Shown one piece after another: positions 15,188 through 31,550 of a DNA stretch of 64,000 nucleotides (positions are counted from its first letter, which is position 1; every line of letters starts with the position of its first letter). Below the pieces are notes generated by a model, which worked only from the letters and a program-made list of their open reading frames with translations, did no database searches and was not told the origin of the DNA. Source of the stretch: CAVRQM01 sp965246915 (GTDB lineage: Bacteria > Pseudomonadota > Alphaproteobacteria > Acetobacterales > Acetobacteraceae); the NCBI GenBank assembly GCA_965246915.1, contig CBDFGB010000033.1, forward strand, positions 186,001 to 250,000. Reading direction: 5' to 3'. The translations under genes and the position numbers were made by a program.

Positions 15188-16912
15188 TCATGGTGTTAGC
15201 GCATAGGTCAGTAGCCTACCGAGAGTAAGCGGCTTATCCCCGGTGATGGCGGCCAGTGGCGCGAATCCCCGGCTGCTGTGTAGGAAGGAGCCTTTGTCCA
15301 ACCAAAGAAGTCCCACGAACGTCTCTGCGATGATTTGGCTGCCGACTGGCCCAAGGTGCTGCCCGCCAAATGCGACGCCATCCTGTTGACGGTCTGTATC
15401 GCCATAGTACTCGCCCTCACGCAGAATATAATACCACAGTGGTGTGTTGCTACGAAGGATGCCATTTGGACCATCAACCCACTTTGCACGGAAATCCTGG
15501 CGCTTGCGGGCGGTGAGGGCGGCTGCGTCGATCTCGTCCTGGCTCGCGTTATTACCGAGCGGAACTCGAGATCCGACGCCCCAAACAATGTCGTCGCCAA
15601 GTGCGACCTCGCCCAGCGCCCCTGCAATAGCTTGACCGGATGGTAGCCGCAAAAGTTGTCCGCGCTTTAAATTCCGGAATGCCAGATTGCCGGCTATGGA
15701 CAACGGGCTTTTTGCGGGAACGTCCTTGTCGAAGAATTCGGGCAGATCGGCGAGACGTTCCACAATCTGGGCGTCGAGACGGTAGGACGGCTGCGGTATC
15801 TTCACAGGGATCGGTTTGCCTTCAACCATCACTGTCGTGCCGCCTTCGCGGGCGGCAACATCGTCGAGGAAGAATGACCAGTCTATGGCCCAGTCTAGCG
15901 GTAGGGTGCCAGGGAAGCCGTTCAGGTTTTCCGAAGATTCGGCCTCGCGGCTGAAGGTGGGAATGCGCTCTTTTGTTGGGTCTCCCGCCTCTATGCCGTT
16001 GCCGCCCTTTCGAGTTAATACTGCCCCATTTAGCGAGTAGCTAGGCCGTACCATCGAGTGCCCGAGCCGATACGCTGCTCCAGCGAATTCGATGGGCATG
16101 TATGGAAAATCTGCAGCAAGATTGAGGTAGTTTGGCAGCCGAGGTGTGCCACCGGCATTTAGAACAGTGGCGATCGTGCCGGGTCGAACGACTCGTTCAA
16201 GAAAGTCATGGACGACGACCCACTGGTAATGCCAGCGAACGATTGTCGCCGCTGAATTAAAGCGCGCACGAATGGAGCTGCGATCGCCACCAAAGGCGTC
16301 TATAAGGTCGTCCTTCATCACGACTTTATTGTGCAGGGCGATCAGCGCACCGTGAATCTGGCTCACGATCTTATTTTCGTCATTTCGCTTGTCGCCGAGG
16401 ATTGCTGTGCCGTCGGGTAGCCGAAGTATATCATGCTTGCTGCCGACTTTGGCGGGCGGATCAGTCGGATTCAACGCTGCCCCAACACGTAGCCGCAGAC
16501 CATCCCGCTCGTACAAATACGGCTGATCCGCCGGCCCTCTGCCATAAACGCAATCGAGATCGAGCGCGGGTGACCGGAAATCGATGAGTGCATCGACATC
16601 AGCGAGCTGGTCAGTAAGTGGCGTGGGATCGAAGCTCATATCGTGATCCACGAACTGGCCAAAATAAGTATATCCAGCTGGAATGTTGCTGTTTTCGTCG
16701 GTTGGCTCAAGCTCGGTGATCGGTGCCCCTGCGTCGACCTTGATGATGGCTGAAGCCAAGTCTTGCAGGCCTTGATCGCTCAGCACTGGACACGGTGCCA
16801 GGTCAAACATCCGATCGAAGCGGCCAAAGGGCAGGCCCGGATTTGCGCCGGCGGCGAGCCCCCGGATCGTCGTCCCGTGTGATAGTGGCATGGCGGACTG
16901 GCCGGGGATCAT
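15188..16912 (-). CDS. Animal-type haem peroxidase family protein
   Basis: A 574-residue member of the peroxidase-cyclooxygenase (An_peroxidase) superfamily. The distal site is FGQFVDHDMSFDP (His90), the catalytic Arg/Glu pair lies in GDKRNDEN (Arg176, Glu179), and the proximal haem ligand is His285 in YRLGHSMVRPSYSLN. No signal peptide is seen, so secretion is not by Sec. It probably oxidises halides or small organics with H2O2, but specificity is unknown. The gene is visibly less GC-rich, with more A/T third positions than its neighbours, which suggests horizontal acquisition. Start ATG 16912, or an in-frame ATG at 16891. Confidence 0.85.
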   Translation of the reverse strand: MIPGQSAMPLSHGTTIRGLAAGANPGLPFGRFDRMFDLAPCPVLSDQGLQDLASAIIKVDAGAPITELEPTDENSNIPAGYTYFGQFVDHDMSFDPTPLTDQLADVDALIDFRSPALDLDCVYGRGPADQPYLYERDGLRLRVGAALNPTDPPAKVGSKHDILRLPDGTAILGDKRNDENKIVSQIHGALIALHNKVVMKDDLIDAFGGDRSSIRARFNSAATIVRWHYQWVVVHDFLERVVRPGTIATVLNAGGTPRLPNYLNLAADFPYMPIEFAGAAYRLGHSMVRPSYSLNGAVLTRKGGNGIEAGDPTKERIPTFSREAESSENLNGFPGTLPLDWAIDWSFFLDDVAAREGGTTVMVEGKPIPVKIPQPSYRLDAQIVERLADLPEFFDKDVPAKSPLSIAGNLAFRNLKRGQLLRLPSGQAIAGALGEVALGDDIVWGVGSRVPLGNNASQDEIDAAALTARKRQDFRAKWVDGPNGILRSNTPLWYYILREGEYYGDTDRQQDGVAFGGQHLGPVGSQIIAETFVGLLWLDKGSFLHSSRGFAPLAAITGDKPLTLGRLLTYALTP

Positions 16913-16941
16913 CGAGCGTTCCGATCAAAGAATTTTCCGGA

Positions 16942-16985
16942 CCGTTAACGACGTAGTCGCAACCGTCAAGTAACAAACACGTTAC
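16942..16985 (-). promoter_or_regulatory. Candidate promoter with dyad upstream of the haem peroxidase
   Basis: On the minus strand, TTGACG (16969-16964) and TAACGG (16947-16942) are separated by 16 bases, about 30 bp ahead of the ATG. Immediately upstream is the inverted repeat GTAAC-AAACAC-GTTAC (16970-16985). The -10 is weak. A dyad beside the -35 would suit an activator or repressor site. Confidence 0.3.
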
Positions 16986-17044
16986 ACCGAGATTGCTGTT
17001 TATGAGATCGGTGACGGGTTCGTTAGTTCGGAACGGTTGCCAGA

Positions 17045-18049
17045 TCAGAAATCCCCCGGCGCAATCACATTCCTTGCCCGCCCCGCCAGCGCCGCCGCCA
17101 TCGTCTCCGCCGATTTCCGCCGAATGTCCGCCCACGCCTGTGGTGAGTGGAACGCACTGTGCGGCGTCACGATCAGCCTTCCCAGCAACCACGCTTCGCG
17201 CGCCCGATACGCGGCGAGCAGAGGATGCGGCGGCTCCTGCGGCGGCTCGGTCGGCCAGACGTCCAGGCCAGCGCCGGCCAAATGCCCGCTCCGCAGTGCA
17301 GCCGCCAGAGCGTCGAGATCGACAATCGGGCCGCGGGCGGTGTTGACCAACACCGTGCCCTTGGGGAGCAGGGACAACGCGGGGGTGCCGAGCAGGCCGC
17401 GGGTGCCGGGCGTCAGCGGCGCGTGCAGGCTGAGCACGTCGGCCTCGGGCAGCAGAGCCTCCAGGGTCCAGGCGCGCTCGATGCCCAATGCTAGTTCGGT
17501 GCCGTTCGGCAGCGCCGGATCGAAGAAAATCACTCGAAATCCCAGCGCCTTTGCCCGCAACGCGACCGCCGTGCCGATGCGGCCGAGGCCGACGATGCCG
17601 AAACCCTGCACGCCGAGGCGACGGACAAGCGGATGCTCGATCGGCGCCCAGGCGGCGGGCGGGTCGGCGCGCTGGGCGTCGTGGTGCAGCAGCAGGCCGC
17701 GACGCAGCGCCAACGCGAGCGCGATCGCGTGGTCGGCGACCTCGGTCGTGCCGTAGTCGGGGACGTTGCAGACGACGATCCCGCGCGCGGCGCAGGCGGC
17801 GCGATCGAGGCGGTCGTAGCCCACGCCCATCCGCACGACCGCGCGCAATCGCGGAAATCGGGGCAGATCCTCCGCGCGCAGCCAGTGGCGAAAGATCATC
17901 AACCCGTCGGCGGCGGCGCAATCGGCATCCGGCAAAGCGGCGACCGTCGCCGCGCCTTCCATGCGCAGAACCGCGTCGGGGCCGAAGACGGCGCGCTCCA
18001 CCGTCTCGTCGGGATACATGGCTTCGGCGTAGACTACGGTCTGCGACAT
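17045..18049 (-). CDS. D-isomer 2-hydroxyacid dehydrogenase family protein (CtBP-like)
   Basis: A 334-residue NAD(P)-dependent dehydrogenase. The Rossmann motif is VGLGRIGTAVA (Gly-x-Gly-x-x-Gly) followed by FFDPAL. The catalytic Arg lies in VNTARGPIVD, the Glu in DVWPTEPP and the His in IVTPHSAFHS. VRMGVGYDRLD and NVPDYGTTEVADHAIAL are the substrate-domain signatures seen in C-terminal-binding-protein-like members. The start is ATG 18049. It is divergent from the ThDP-enzyme gene, with 46 bp between start codons, which suggests shared control. Its 2-ketoacid substrate is unknown. Confidence 0.85.
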   Translation of the reverse strand: MSQTVVYAEAMYPDETVERAVFGPDAVLRMEGAATVAALPDADCAAADGLMIFRHWLRAEDLPRFPRLRAVVRMGVGYDRLDRAACAARGIVVCNVPDYGTTEVADHAIALALALRRGLLLHHDAQRADPPAAWAPIEHPLVRRLGVQGFGIVGLGRIGTAVALRAKALGFRVIFFDPALPNGTELALGIERAWTLEALLPEADVLSLHAPLTPGTRGLLGTPALSLLPKGTVLVNTARGPIVDLDALAAALRSGHLAGAGLDVWPTEPPQEPPHPLLAAYRAREAWLLGRLIVTPHSAFHSPQAWADIRRKSAETMAAALAGRARNVIAPGDF

Positions 18050-18095
18050 GACGACCCGTATAGGGCGCGGTCTCGCGGGCGCGGAAGGGGTGGCC

Positions 18096-19631
18096 ATGAA
18101 CGGTGCGGAAAGCCTGGTGCAGACGCTGCTGGGCTGCGGAATCGACACCTGTTTCGCCAACCCCGGCACCAGCGAGATGCATTTCGTGGCGGCCCTCGAC
18201 CGCAATCCTGGCATGCGCTGCGTTCTGGGGCTGTTCGAGGGCGTGGTGACCGGCATGGCCGACGGCTATGCCCGCATGACCGACCGGCCAGCGGCTACCC
18301 TGCTGCACTGCGGGCCAGGGCTCGCGAACGGGCTGGCCAATCTGCACAACTCGCGGCGGGCCGGGGTGCCGATGGTCAATTGCGTGGGCGATCAGGCGAC
18401 GTATCATCGCCCGCACGACGCGCCGCTGACCGCCGACACGGAGGGGTTTGCCCGCGCCGTGTCGGGATGGACGCGCACCGCGAGCCGGGCCGCGAGCGTG
18501 GGCGCGGACGCGGCGATGGCGGTGCAGGCGGCGCGGACCGGCAACGGGCAGATCGCGACCCTGATCCTCCCGTCCGACACGTGCTGGGACGAGGGCGGGC
18601 ATGTCGTGGCCGCGCTCGACCCGCCGCCGCCGATCGTGCCCGCGCCGCACGCGATCGAGCGGGCGGCCGCCCTGCTGCGGCATCAGCGCGGCGTGCTGCT
18701 GATGCTGGGGCGCGGCGCGTTGCGCGAAAAGCCGCTGCGCGACGCCGAGCGGATTGCTGCCGCGACCGGCGCCCGCTTGATCGCCGAGCAGTCCAACAGC
18801 CGCATTTCCCGCGGGCGATTCCGGCCGCCGATCGAGCGCGTGCCCTACGGCGTCGACGACGCGCTTGCCACGCTCGCGGATGTTCGGCAGGTGCTGCTGA
18901 TCGGCGCCAAACCGCCGGTGGGGTTCTTCGCCTATCCCGGAAAGCCCGGCCGCATGCTGCCGGATTTCGCCACCGTCCACGTCCTGGCCCGACCGGAGCA
19001 GGATCTGCCGGCCACCCTCGCGGCATTGGCCGATGCGCTGGATGCGCCGGCGGTCACGTCGGAGGTGCGACCGCCGCCGCTGCCGGCGCGTGGCGCCGTG
19101 GGGCCGGATGCGTTCGGCCAGTCGCTGGCCGCCCTGTTGCCGGAGCAGGCGATCATCGTCGACGAGAGCATCAGTTTCGCGCGCGGCATCTTCTCCGCGA
19201 TGCACGCAGCCGCGCAGCACGACTGGCTGCAGCTGACGGGGGGCGCCATCGGCATCGGCCTGCCGCTGGCGACCGGGGCGGCGATCGGGGCGCCCGGACG
19301 GCGGGTCGTCACGCTCCAGGCGGACGGCTCGGCGATGTACACGCTGCAGGCTTTGTGGACCCAGGCCCGGGAGAACCTGGATGTCACGACGATCATCCTG
19401 GCCAACCGCGCCTATGCGATCCTGCACCACGAGCTGAGAGCCGTGGGGGCCAATCCGGGGCGCACCGCGCTCGACATGTTCGACCTGACGCGGCCTGATC
19501 TGGACTGGATACGGCTCGCCGGCGGCATGGGGGTCGAGGCGGCGCGGGTCGAGACCATGGAGCGGTTCAACGACATCTTTGCCCAGTCGATCGCCCGCTC
19601 CGGCCCGTTCCTCATCGAACTGGTGATCTGA
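18096..19631 (+). CDS. Thiamine-diphosphate enzyme, acetolactate-synthase large-subunit-like
   Basis: A 511-residue three-domain ThDP enzyme. The N-terminal PYR domain has FANPGTSEMHFV and the catalytic-type Glu in GLFEGVVTGMADGYARM; the middle domain follows; the C-terminal PP domain has LTGGAIGIGLPLATGAAIGA and QADGSAMYTLQALWTQAREN, where the usual GDG is ADG. Members annotated as acetolactate synthase-like often act as decarboxylases or lyases rather than in valine synthesis, and no small subunit gene is present. ATG 18096 was chosen for its preceding GGAAGGGG; an ATG at 18048 would overlap the divergent gene. Confidence 0.82.
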   Translation: MNGAESLVQTLLGCGIDTCFANPGTSEMHFVAALDRNPGMRCVLGLFEGVVTGMADGYARMTDRPAATLLHCGPGLANGLANLHNSRRAGVPMVNCVGDQATYHRPHDAPLTADTEGFARAVSGWTRTASRAASVGADAAMAVQAARTGNGQIATLILPSDTCWDEGGHVVAALDPPPPIVPAPHAIERAAALLRHQRGVLLMLGRGALREKPLRDAERIAAATGARLIAEQSNSRISRGRFRPPIERVPYGVDDALATLADVRQVLLIGAKPPVGFFAYPGKPGRMLPDFATVHVLARPEQDLPATLAALADALDAPAVTSEVRPPPLPARGAVGPDAFGQSLAALLPEQAIIVDESISFARGIFSAMHAAAQHDWLQLTGGAIGIGLPLATGAAIGAPGRRVVTLQADGSAMYTLQALWTQARENLDVTTIILANRAYAILHHELRAVGANPGRTALDMFDLTRPDLDWIRLAGGMGVEAARVETMERFNDIFAQSIARSGPFLIELVI

Positions 19632-19635
19632 GGCT

Positions 19636-20322
19636 TTGGCCGTCCCGCCGGCCGGAGAGGATCTGGAGCGCCTGGCCAGCCGCCTCGCGCTCATGACGTC
19701 CGAGGACGGGGAGGCGGAGAACGCCGGCCGGGCGGTCGGCCAGCTCGCGCGGAAACTCGGACTGTCGGGCGGCCAGCTCAAGGCGATCTTCCTCGCGGGG
19801 GTGAGGGCCGCGGGCGTGCCTTTGCCGTCACCCGAGCCGGATCCGGAGGCGGTGGCGCGGCTGGAGCGGGAGGCCGAGGCGCTGCGCCGCCTGCTGGACC
19901 AGAGCGACCATGCGTTGCGGATGGCCGATCAGCGCATCGCCGTGTTGGAAGCGGAAAACGAGCGGGCTCGCGATGCGCTCGACCGCGCCCGGGTCACCGG
20001 TCGGGTGTGGCGCGTGGCGGGCGTCGTCGTGCTGGCGGCCGGGCTGATCGGCGGCGGGCTCGCGTGGTTCGGACCGCCCCTCAGGTGGCGCGGGCCGGCC
20101 GTGCCGGGAGTGGCGGAGGAGGGGCGGATGGCCACGGTCGGCCGACCCGGGACGACGCTGCTGCGCGAGCCGGACGTGGCGGCCGAGGTGGTCGGACATC
20201 TCGACGCAGGGGCGAGGCTGCCGGTTCGGCGCCTGCTGTGGCGCGGCTTCGCGCAGTGGGTCGAGACGGAGATCGCCGGCCTGCCGGCCTATGCGCCTGC
20301 CACGGAGATCGATCTGCGCTGA
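19636..20322 (+). CDS. Hypothetical protein with coiled coil, one membrane segment and SH3-like tail
   Basis: A 228-residue protein with a TTG start four bases after the previous stop, so likely co-translated with the ThDP enzyme gene. It contains an acidic helical N terminus, a predicted coiled coil (residues about 70-120, LEREAEALRRLLDQSDHALR and following heptads), a membrane segment (VAGVVVLAAGLIGGGLAWFG, residues about 130-149), and a C-terminal domain (about 165-228) with the strand pattern TTLLREPDVAAEVVGHLDAG...PVRRLLWRGFAQWVE, which resembles bacterial SH3 domains. This would place the SH3-like part in the periplasm. No function is assigned. Confidence 0.65.
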   Translation: MAVPPAGEDLERLASRLALMTSEDGEAENAGRAVGQLARKLGLSGGQLKAIFLAGVRAAGVPLPSPEPDPEAVARLEREAEALRRLLDQSDHALRMADQRIAVLEAENERARDALDRARVTGRVWRVAGVVVLAAGLIGGGLAWFGPPLRWRGPAVPGVAEEGRMATVGRPGTTLLREPDVAAEVVGHLDAGARLPVRRLLWRGFAQWVETEIAGLPAYAPATEIDLR

Positions 20323-20335
20323 ACGCGAAATAGGC

Positions 20336-20364
20336 TGGACAGCGTTGATCCGCGCGCGTATACG
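20336..20364 (+). promoter_or_regulatory. Sigma70-type promoter for the rplK operon
   Basis: TGGACA (20336-20341) and TATACG (20359-20364) are separated by exactly 17 bases, 86 bp before the rplK start and just after the previous gene's stop. Spacing and hexamers fit a housekeeping promoter, and its location at the head of rplKAJL-rpoBC is where one is expected because secE-nusG does not precede it here. Confidence 0.6.
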
Positions 20365-20449
20365 CCCGCCCTCACATTTGGAACGCGGGAGATGTCGGCC
20401 GCAGTCGCGGGCGATGTCGCATGGACCGCGGTCCCGAAGGGGATACGCC

Positions 20450-20884
20450 GTGGCGAAGAAGATCGTCGGCTACATCAAGTTGCAGATCCCGGCCGGCAAG
20501 GCCAATCCGTCGCCGCCGGTCGGTCCCGCGTTGGGACAGCGCGGCCTGAACATCATGGCGTTTGTGAAGGAATTCAACGCGGCGACCGCGCAGATGGAGC
20601 CCGGCACGCCGACGCCCGTGGTCATCACCGCGTTCGGCGACCGCACCTTTACCTTCGTCATGAAGACGCCGCCGAACACGTATTTCCTCAAGAAGGCGGC
20701 CGGGATCACCAAGGGCACGACGACGCCGGGCAAGGGTGCCTCGGTCGGCCGTGTGACCACGACCCAGCTGCGCGAGATCGCCGCGCGGAAGATGGTCGAC
20801 ATGAATGCCAACGACGTCGACGGCGCGGTGCGTATGCTGGCTGGCTCGGCCCGCTCGATGGGCCTGACCGTGGTGGAGGGCTAA
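20450..20884 (+). CDS. rplK: 50S ribosomal protein L11
   Basis: 144 residues with a GTG start at 20450 preceded by AAGGGG. The N-terminal domain carries IPAGKANPSPPVGPALGQRG, the thiostrepton/L11-binding proline helix; the C-terminal rRNA-binding domain ends GSARSMGLTVVEG. It forms the GTPase-associated centre with 23S rRNA. First gene of rplKAJL-rpoBC; rplA follows after three bases. Confidence 0.98.
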   Translation: MAKKIVGYIKLQIPAGKANPSPPVGPALGQRGLNIMAFVKEFNAATAQMEPGTPTPVVITAFGDRTFTFVMKTPPNTYFLKKAAGITKGTTTPGKGASVGRVTTTQLREIAARKMVDMNANDVDGAVRMLAGSARSMGLTVVEG

Positions 20885-20887
20885 GCC

Positions 20888-21580
20888 ATGGCGCGCAACA
20901 AGCGGCTTGCCACGGCCAAAGCCACGGTCGATCCGGCAAAGTCCTACGCGCTCGATGAGGCGGTGGGCGTGGTCAAGGGGAACGCGACCGCAAAGTTCGA
21001 CGAGACGGTCGAAATGGTCATGAGCCTCGGGATCGACCCGCGCCATGCCGACCAGATGGTGCGCGGCCTGGTCACGCTGCCGAACGGCACGGGCAAGACG
21101 GTGCGGGTCGGCGTGTTCGCGCGCGGGGCGAAAGCCGAAGAGGCGCAGGCAGCCGGGGCCGACGTGGTGGGAGCCGAGGATCTGGCCGAGAAAGTCCAGG
21201 CAGGAGACATCGCGTTCGATCGCTGCATAGCGACGCCGGACATGATGGCGCTGGTGGGGCGACTCGGTAAGATTCTCGGCCCACGCGGGCTGATGCCGAA
21301 CCCGCGCCTCGGCACGGTTACGATGGATGTCAAGGGTGCGATCGCCGCGGCCAAGGGCGGCCAGGTCGAATTCCGCGCGGAGAAGGCGGGCATCGTGCAT
21401 GCCGGCATCGGCAAGGCGAGTTTTCCGGCCGAGCATTTGCTGGAAAACGCGCGGGCTTTTGCCGACGCGATCGTCAAGGCGCGGCCGACCGGAGCCAAGG
21501 GCACGTTCGTGAAGAAGGTTGCGCTGTCGAGCACGATGGGGCCAGGCGTGCGGGTCGACGTGGCCACGCTGACCGCCTGA
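20888..21580 (+). CDS. rplA: 50S ribosomal protein L1
   Basis: 230 residues, the usual length. KTVRVGVFARGAKAEEAQAAG, GRLGKILGPRGLMPNPRLGTV and the closing SSTMGPGVRVD are L1 signatures. It builds the L1 stalk involved in tRNA exit and, in other bacteria, represses its own mRNA by binding near rplK. It is three bases downstream of rplK and is followed by a 296-base leader before rplJ. Confidence 0.98.
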   Translation: MARNKRLATAKATVDPAKSYALDEAVGVVKGNATAKFDETVEMVMSLGIDPRHADQMVRGLVTLPNGTGKTVRVGVFARGAKAEEAQAAGADVVGAEDLAEKVQAGDIAFDRCIATPDMMALVGRLGKILGPRGLMPNPRLGTVTMDVKGAIAAAKGGQVEFRAEKAGIVHAGIGKASFPAEHLLENARAFADAIVKARPTGAKGTFVKKVALSSTMGPGVRVDVATLTA

Positions 21581-21876
21581 TCGTTACGAATACGCGTTCC
21601 TCGCGAGGGGCGCGGGCAGGGGGCGGGAGCCCCCGGACCTGTCCAAGACCGCATGTGCCGCAAGGCTTGATGGACCGCTGCCGGTCCGCACGCGAAAGAC
21701 GGGGTGCCAAGGTTGCGGCGGTGGGCGGTGGCCTTCCGTCGTCGCTGTCGGTTCCGGCTTACAGGACAGGCGAACCGGGTTCTTCGTCCGGGGCGTCGAG
21801 GCGCTTCGGGCGACAGCCCAGAGGGCAACCCGGCCGAGCGCGGTCCATACGCGCCCGGCCAGACTGGAGACGGGAT
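21581..21876 (+). promoter_or_regulatory. rplJ leader region (candidate L10 autoregulatory RNA)
   Basis: A 296-base noncoding stretch between rplA and rplJ. It contains a hairpin GGGGGC-GGGA-GCCCCC (21619-21634) and GTCCAAGACCGC (21641-21652), a segment that I associate with alphaproteobacterial rplJ leaders; several more GC-rich inverted repeats follow. In many bacteria the L10/L7-L12 complex binds this leader to repress rplJL translation. The fold was not computed. Confidence 0.55.
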
Positions 21877-22413
21877 TTGGACCGTACGGAGAAGCGGGCG
21901 TTCGTCGCCTCGCTGGCGGCCGTTTTCGCCGAGACGTCGATGGTCGTGGTCAGCCGCAATGGCGGTCTGACCGTGGCTGAAGTGACGAATTTGCGGCAGC
22001 GGATGCGAGCCAGCGGATCGACGTTCAAGGTCGCGAAGAACCGGCTGGCCAATCTCGCTTTGGATGGGACCCGATTCGACGGCCTCAAGCCCCTGCTGAA
22101 GGGACCGACCACGCTCGCGTGGAACCGGGACCCGGTGGCGGTGGCCAAAGCGGCGGTCGAGTTCGCCAGGATCAACGAGAAGTTCGTCGTGCTCGGCGGC
22201 GCCCTTGGAACCCAGCTGCTCGATGCGGCGGGGATCAAGGCACTGTCGGAGCTGCCGTCGCTGGACACGCTGCGGGCCGGCTTGCTGGGGATGCTCAACA
22301 CCCCCGCCACCCGGATCGCTGGCATCCTTCAGGCGCCGGGCGGACAACTCGCCAGGGTTTTGGCGGCCTATGCCAAGCGAGACGAGGTCACGGAACAGGC
22401 CGAGGCCGCCTGA
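21877..22413 (+). CDS. rplJ: 50S ribosomal protein L10
   Basis: 178 residues starting at a TTG codon (21877) with GGAGA six bases before it. The start begins the conserved LDRTEKRAFVASL block; upstream in-frame sequence is the leader and has no L10 similarity. SMVVVSRNGGLTVAEVTNLR and FKVAKNRLANLAL are L10 hallmarks, and the C-terminal helix (LARVLAAYAKRDE) is the binding site for L7/L12 dimers. A rare start codon behind a structured leader fits translational control. Confidence 0.96.
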   Translation: MDRTEKRAFVASLAAVFAETSMVVVSRNGGLTVAEVTNLRQRMRASGSTFKVAKNRLANLALDGTRFDGLKPLLKGPTTLAWNRDPVAVAKAAVEFARINEKFVVLGGALGTQLLDAAGIKALSELPSLDTLRAGLLGMLNTPATRIAGILQAPGGQLARVLAAYAKRDEVTEQAEAA

Positions 22414-22511
22414 AAAGGGCGCCGCGGCCGCGATGCGACGATGTGATGGCAGGTCCGCGGCAGCGGACTTGCATGCAACCGACCAACGCTTAGATTAAGG
22501 GACATACGAGA

Positions 22512-22898
22512 ATGGCTGAATTGTCAAAGTTGGTGGACGAGTTGTCCGCCTTGACGGTGCTCGAGGCTGCCGAGCTGTCCAAGCTTCTCGAGGAGAAGTG
22601 GGGCGTGTCGGCGGCCGCGCCCGTGGCGGTGGCGGCTCCGGTCGCGGGTGGCGGAGCCGCGGCCCCGGCAGCGCCGGCCGAGGAGCAGACGGAGTTCACC
22701 GTGATCCTGGCCACGACCGGCGACAAGAAGATCAACGTGATCAAGGAAATCCGGACGATCACGGGGCTCGGCTTGAAAGAGGCCAAGGACCTCGTCGAGG
22801 GCGCACCGAAGACCGTCAAGGAATCGGCGACCAAGGACGAGGCCGCGAAGATCAAGAAAGTGCTGGAAGAACAGGGCGCCACTGTCGAGATCAAGTGA
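22512..22898 (+). CDS. rplL: 50S ribosomal protein L7/L12
   Basis: 128 residues. The N-terminal dimerisation helix (LVDELSALTVLEAAELSKLL), an Ala/Pro/Gly-rich hinge (residues about 34-57) and the globular C-terminal domain (KINVIKEIRTITGLGLKEAK, VEGAPKTVKE) are complete. It recruits translation factors to the ribosomal stalk with L10. It is followed by two tandem hairpins before rpoB. Confidence 0.98.
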   Translation: MAELSKLVDELSALTVLEAAELSKLLEEKWGVSAAAPVAVAAPVAGGGAAAPAAPAEEQTEFTVILATTGDKKINVIKEIRTITGLGLKEAKDLVEGAPKTVKESATKDEAAKIKKVLEEQGATVEIK

Positions 22899-22902
22899 CC
22901 AT

Positions 22903-22969
22903 CCCGGCGCGTGCGCCGGGCAACAATCGATGGGCGTAGGTGGGCGGAAACCGGGTCGGTTTCCGCCCA
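22903..22969 (+). promoter_or_regulatory. Tandem hairpins in the rplL-rpoB gap (attenuator or processing site)
   Basis: The first hairpin is CCCGGCG-CGTG-CGCCGGG (22903-22920). The second is a perfect 12-bp stem, TGGGCGGAAACC / GGTTTCCGCCCA, around a five-base loop (22941-22969). Neither is followed by a T run, so they are unlikely to be full terminators. In enterobacteria the same gap holds a partial terminator and an RNase III site that set the ratio of r-protein to polymerase mRNA; a similar role here is inference. Confidence 0.55.
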
Positions 22970-23044
22970 TGAGTGCGTTGTGGCGCGCGAACTTGGCTGG
23001 TTTCCGCGTCGGGCCGAACGGGATAACGGGATAGCAGGGCAAGC

Positions 23045-27220
<4,176 letters not shown>

Positions 27221-27245
27221 TTGCTCTTTCCACTATTTTCGATAA

Positions 27246-27267
27246 CGCCGGGCGTTCGCGCCCGGCG
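27246..27267 (+). promoter_or_regulatory. UUCG-capped hairpin in the rpoB-rpoC gap
   Basis: CGCCGGGCG-TTCG-CGCCCGGCG is a perfect nine-base-pair stem with an exceptionally stable UUCG loop, ending 23 bases before the rpoC ATG. There is no T run after it. It may protect the mRNA, mark a processing site or limit rpoC translation. Confidence 0.5.
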
Positions 27268-27290
27268 CCCTCCCACGATGGGGTGAGCGC

Positions 27291-31451
<4,161 letters not shown>

Positions 31452-31471
31452 CGTTTCGCGGGTTACGGGAG

Positions 31472-31504
31472 GGGCCGCCGGTGGAGACGCCGGCGGCCCT
31501 TTTG
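31472..31504 (+). terminator. Intrinsic terminator after rpoC
   Basis: GGGCCGCCGG (31472-31481) pairs perfectly with CCGGCGGCCC (31490-31499) around an eight-base loop, followed at once by TTTTGT. Stem, loop and T run make this the clearest terminator in the window. It separates the polymerase operon from the accessory island. Confidence 0.85.
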
Positions 31505-31550
31505 TCGGACGTAAGAGTTTAGACAGGATGCCGGTTCGGAGAGGGGTTCA

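Noticed and set aside
16913..17044. A minus-strand reading through the gap upstream of the peroxidase
   Set aside because: It has no start codon with an RBS and no family pattern; the stretch fits a promoter region better.
16803..19781. A 992-codon minus-strand frame
   Set aside because: It crosses the 2-hydroxyacid dehydrogenase, ThDP enzyme and peroxidase ends in wrong frames and shows no domain.
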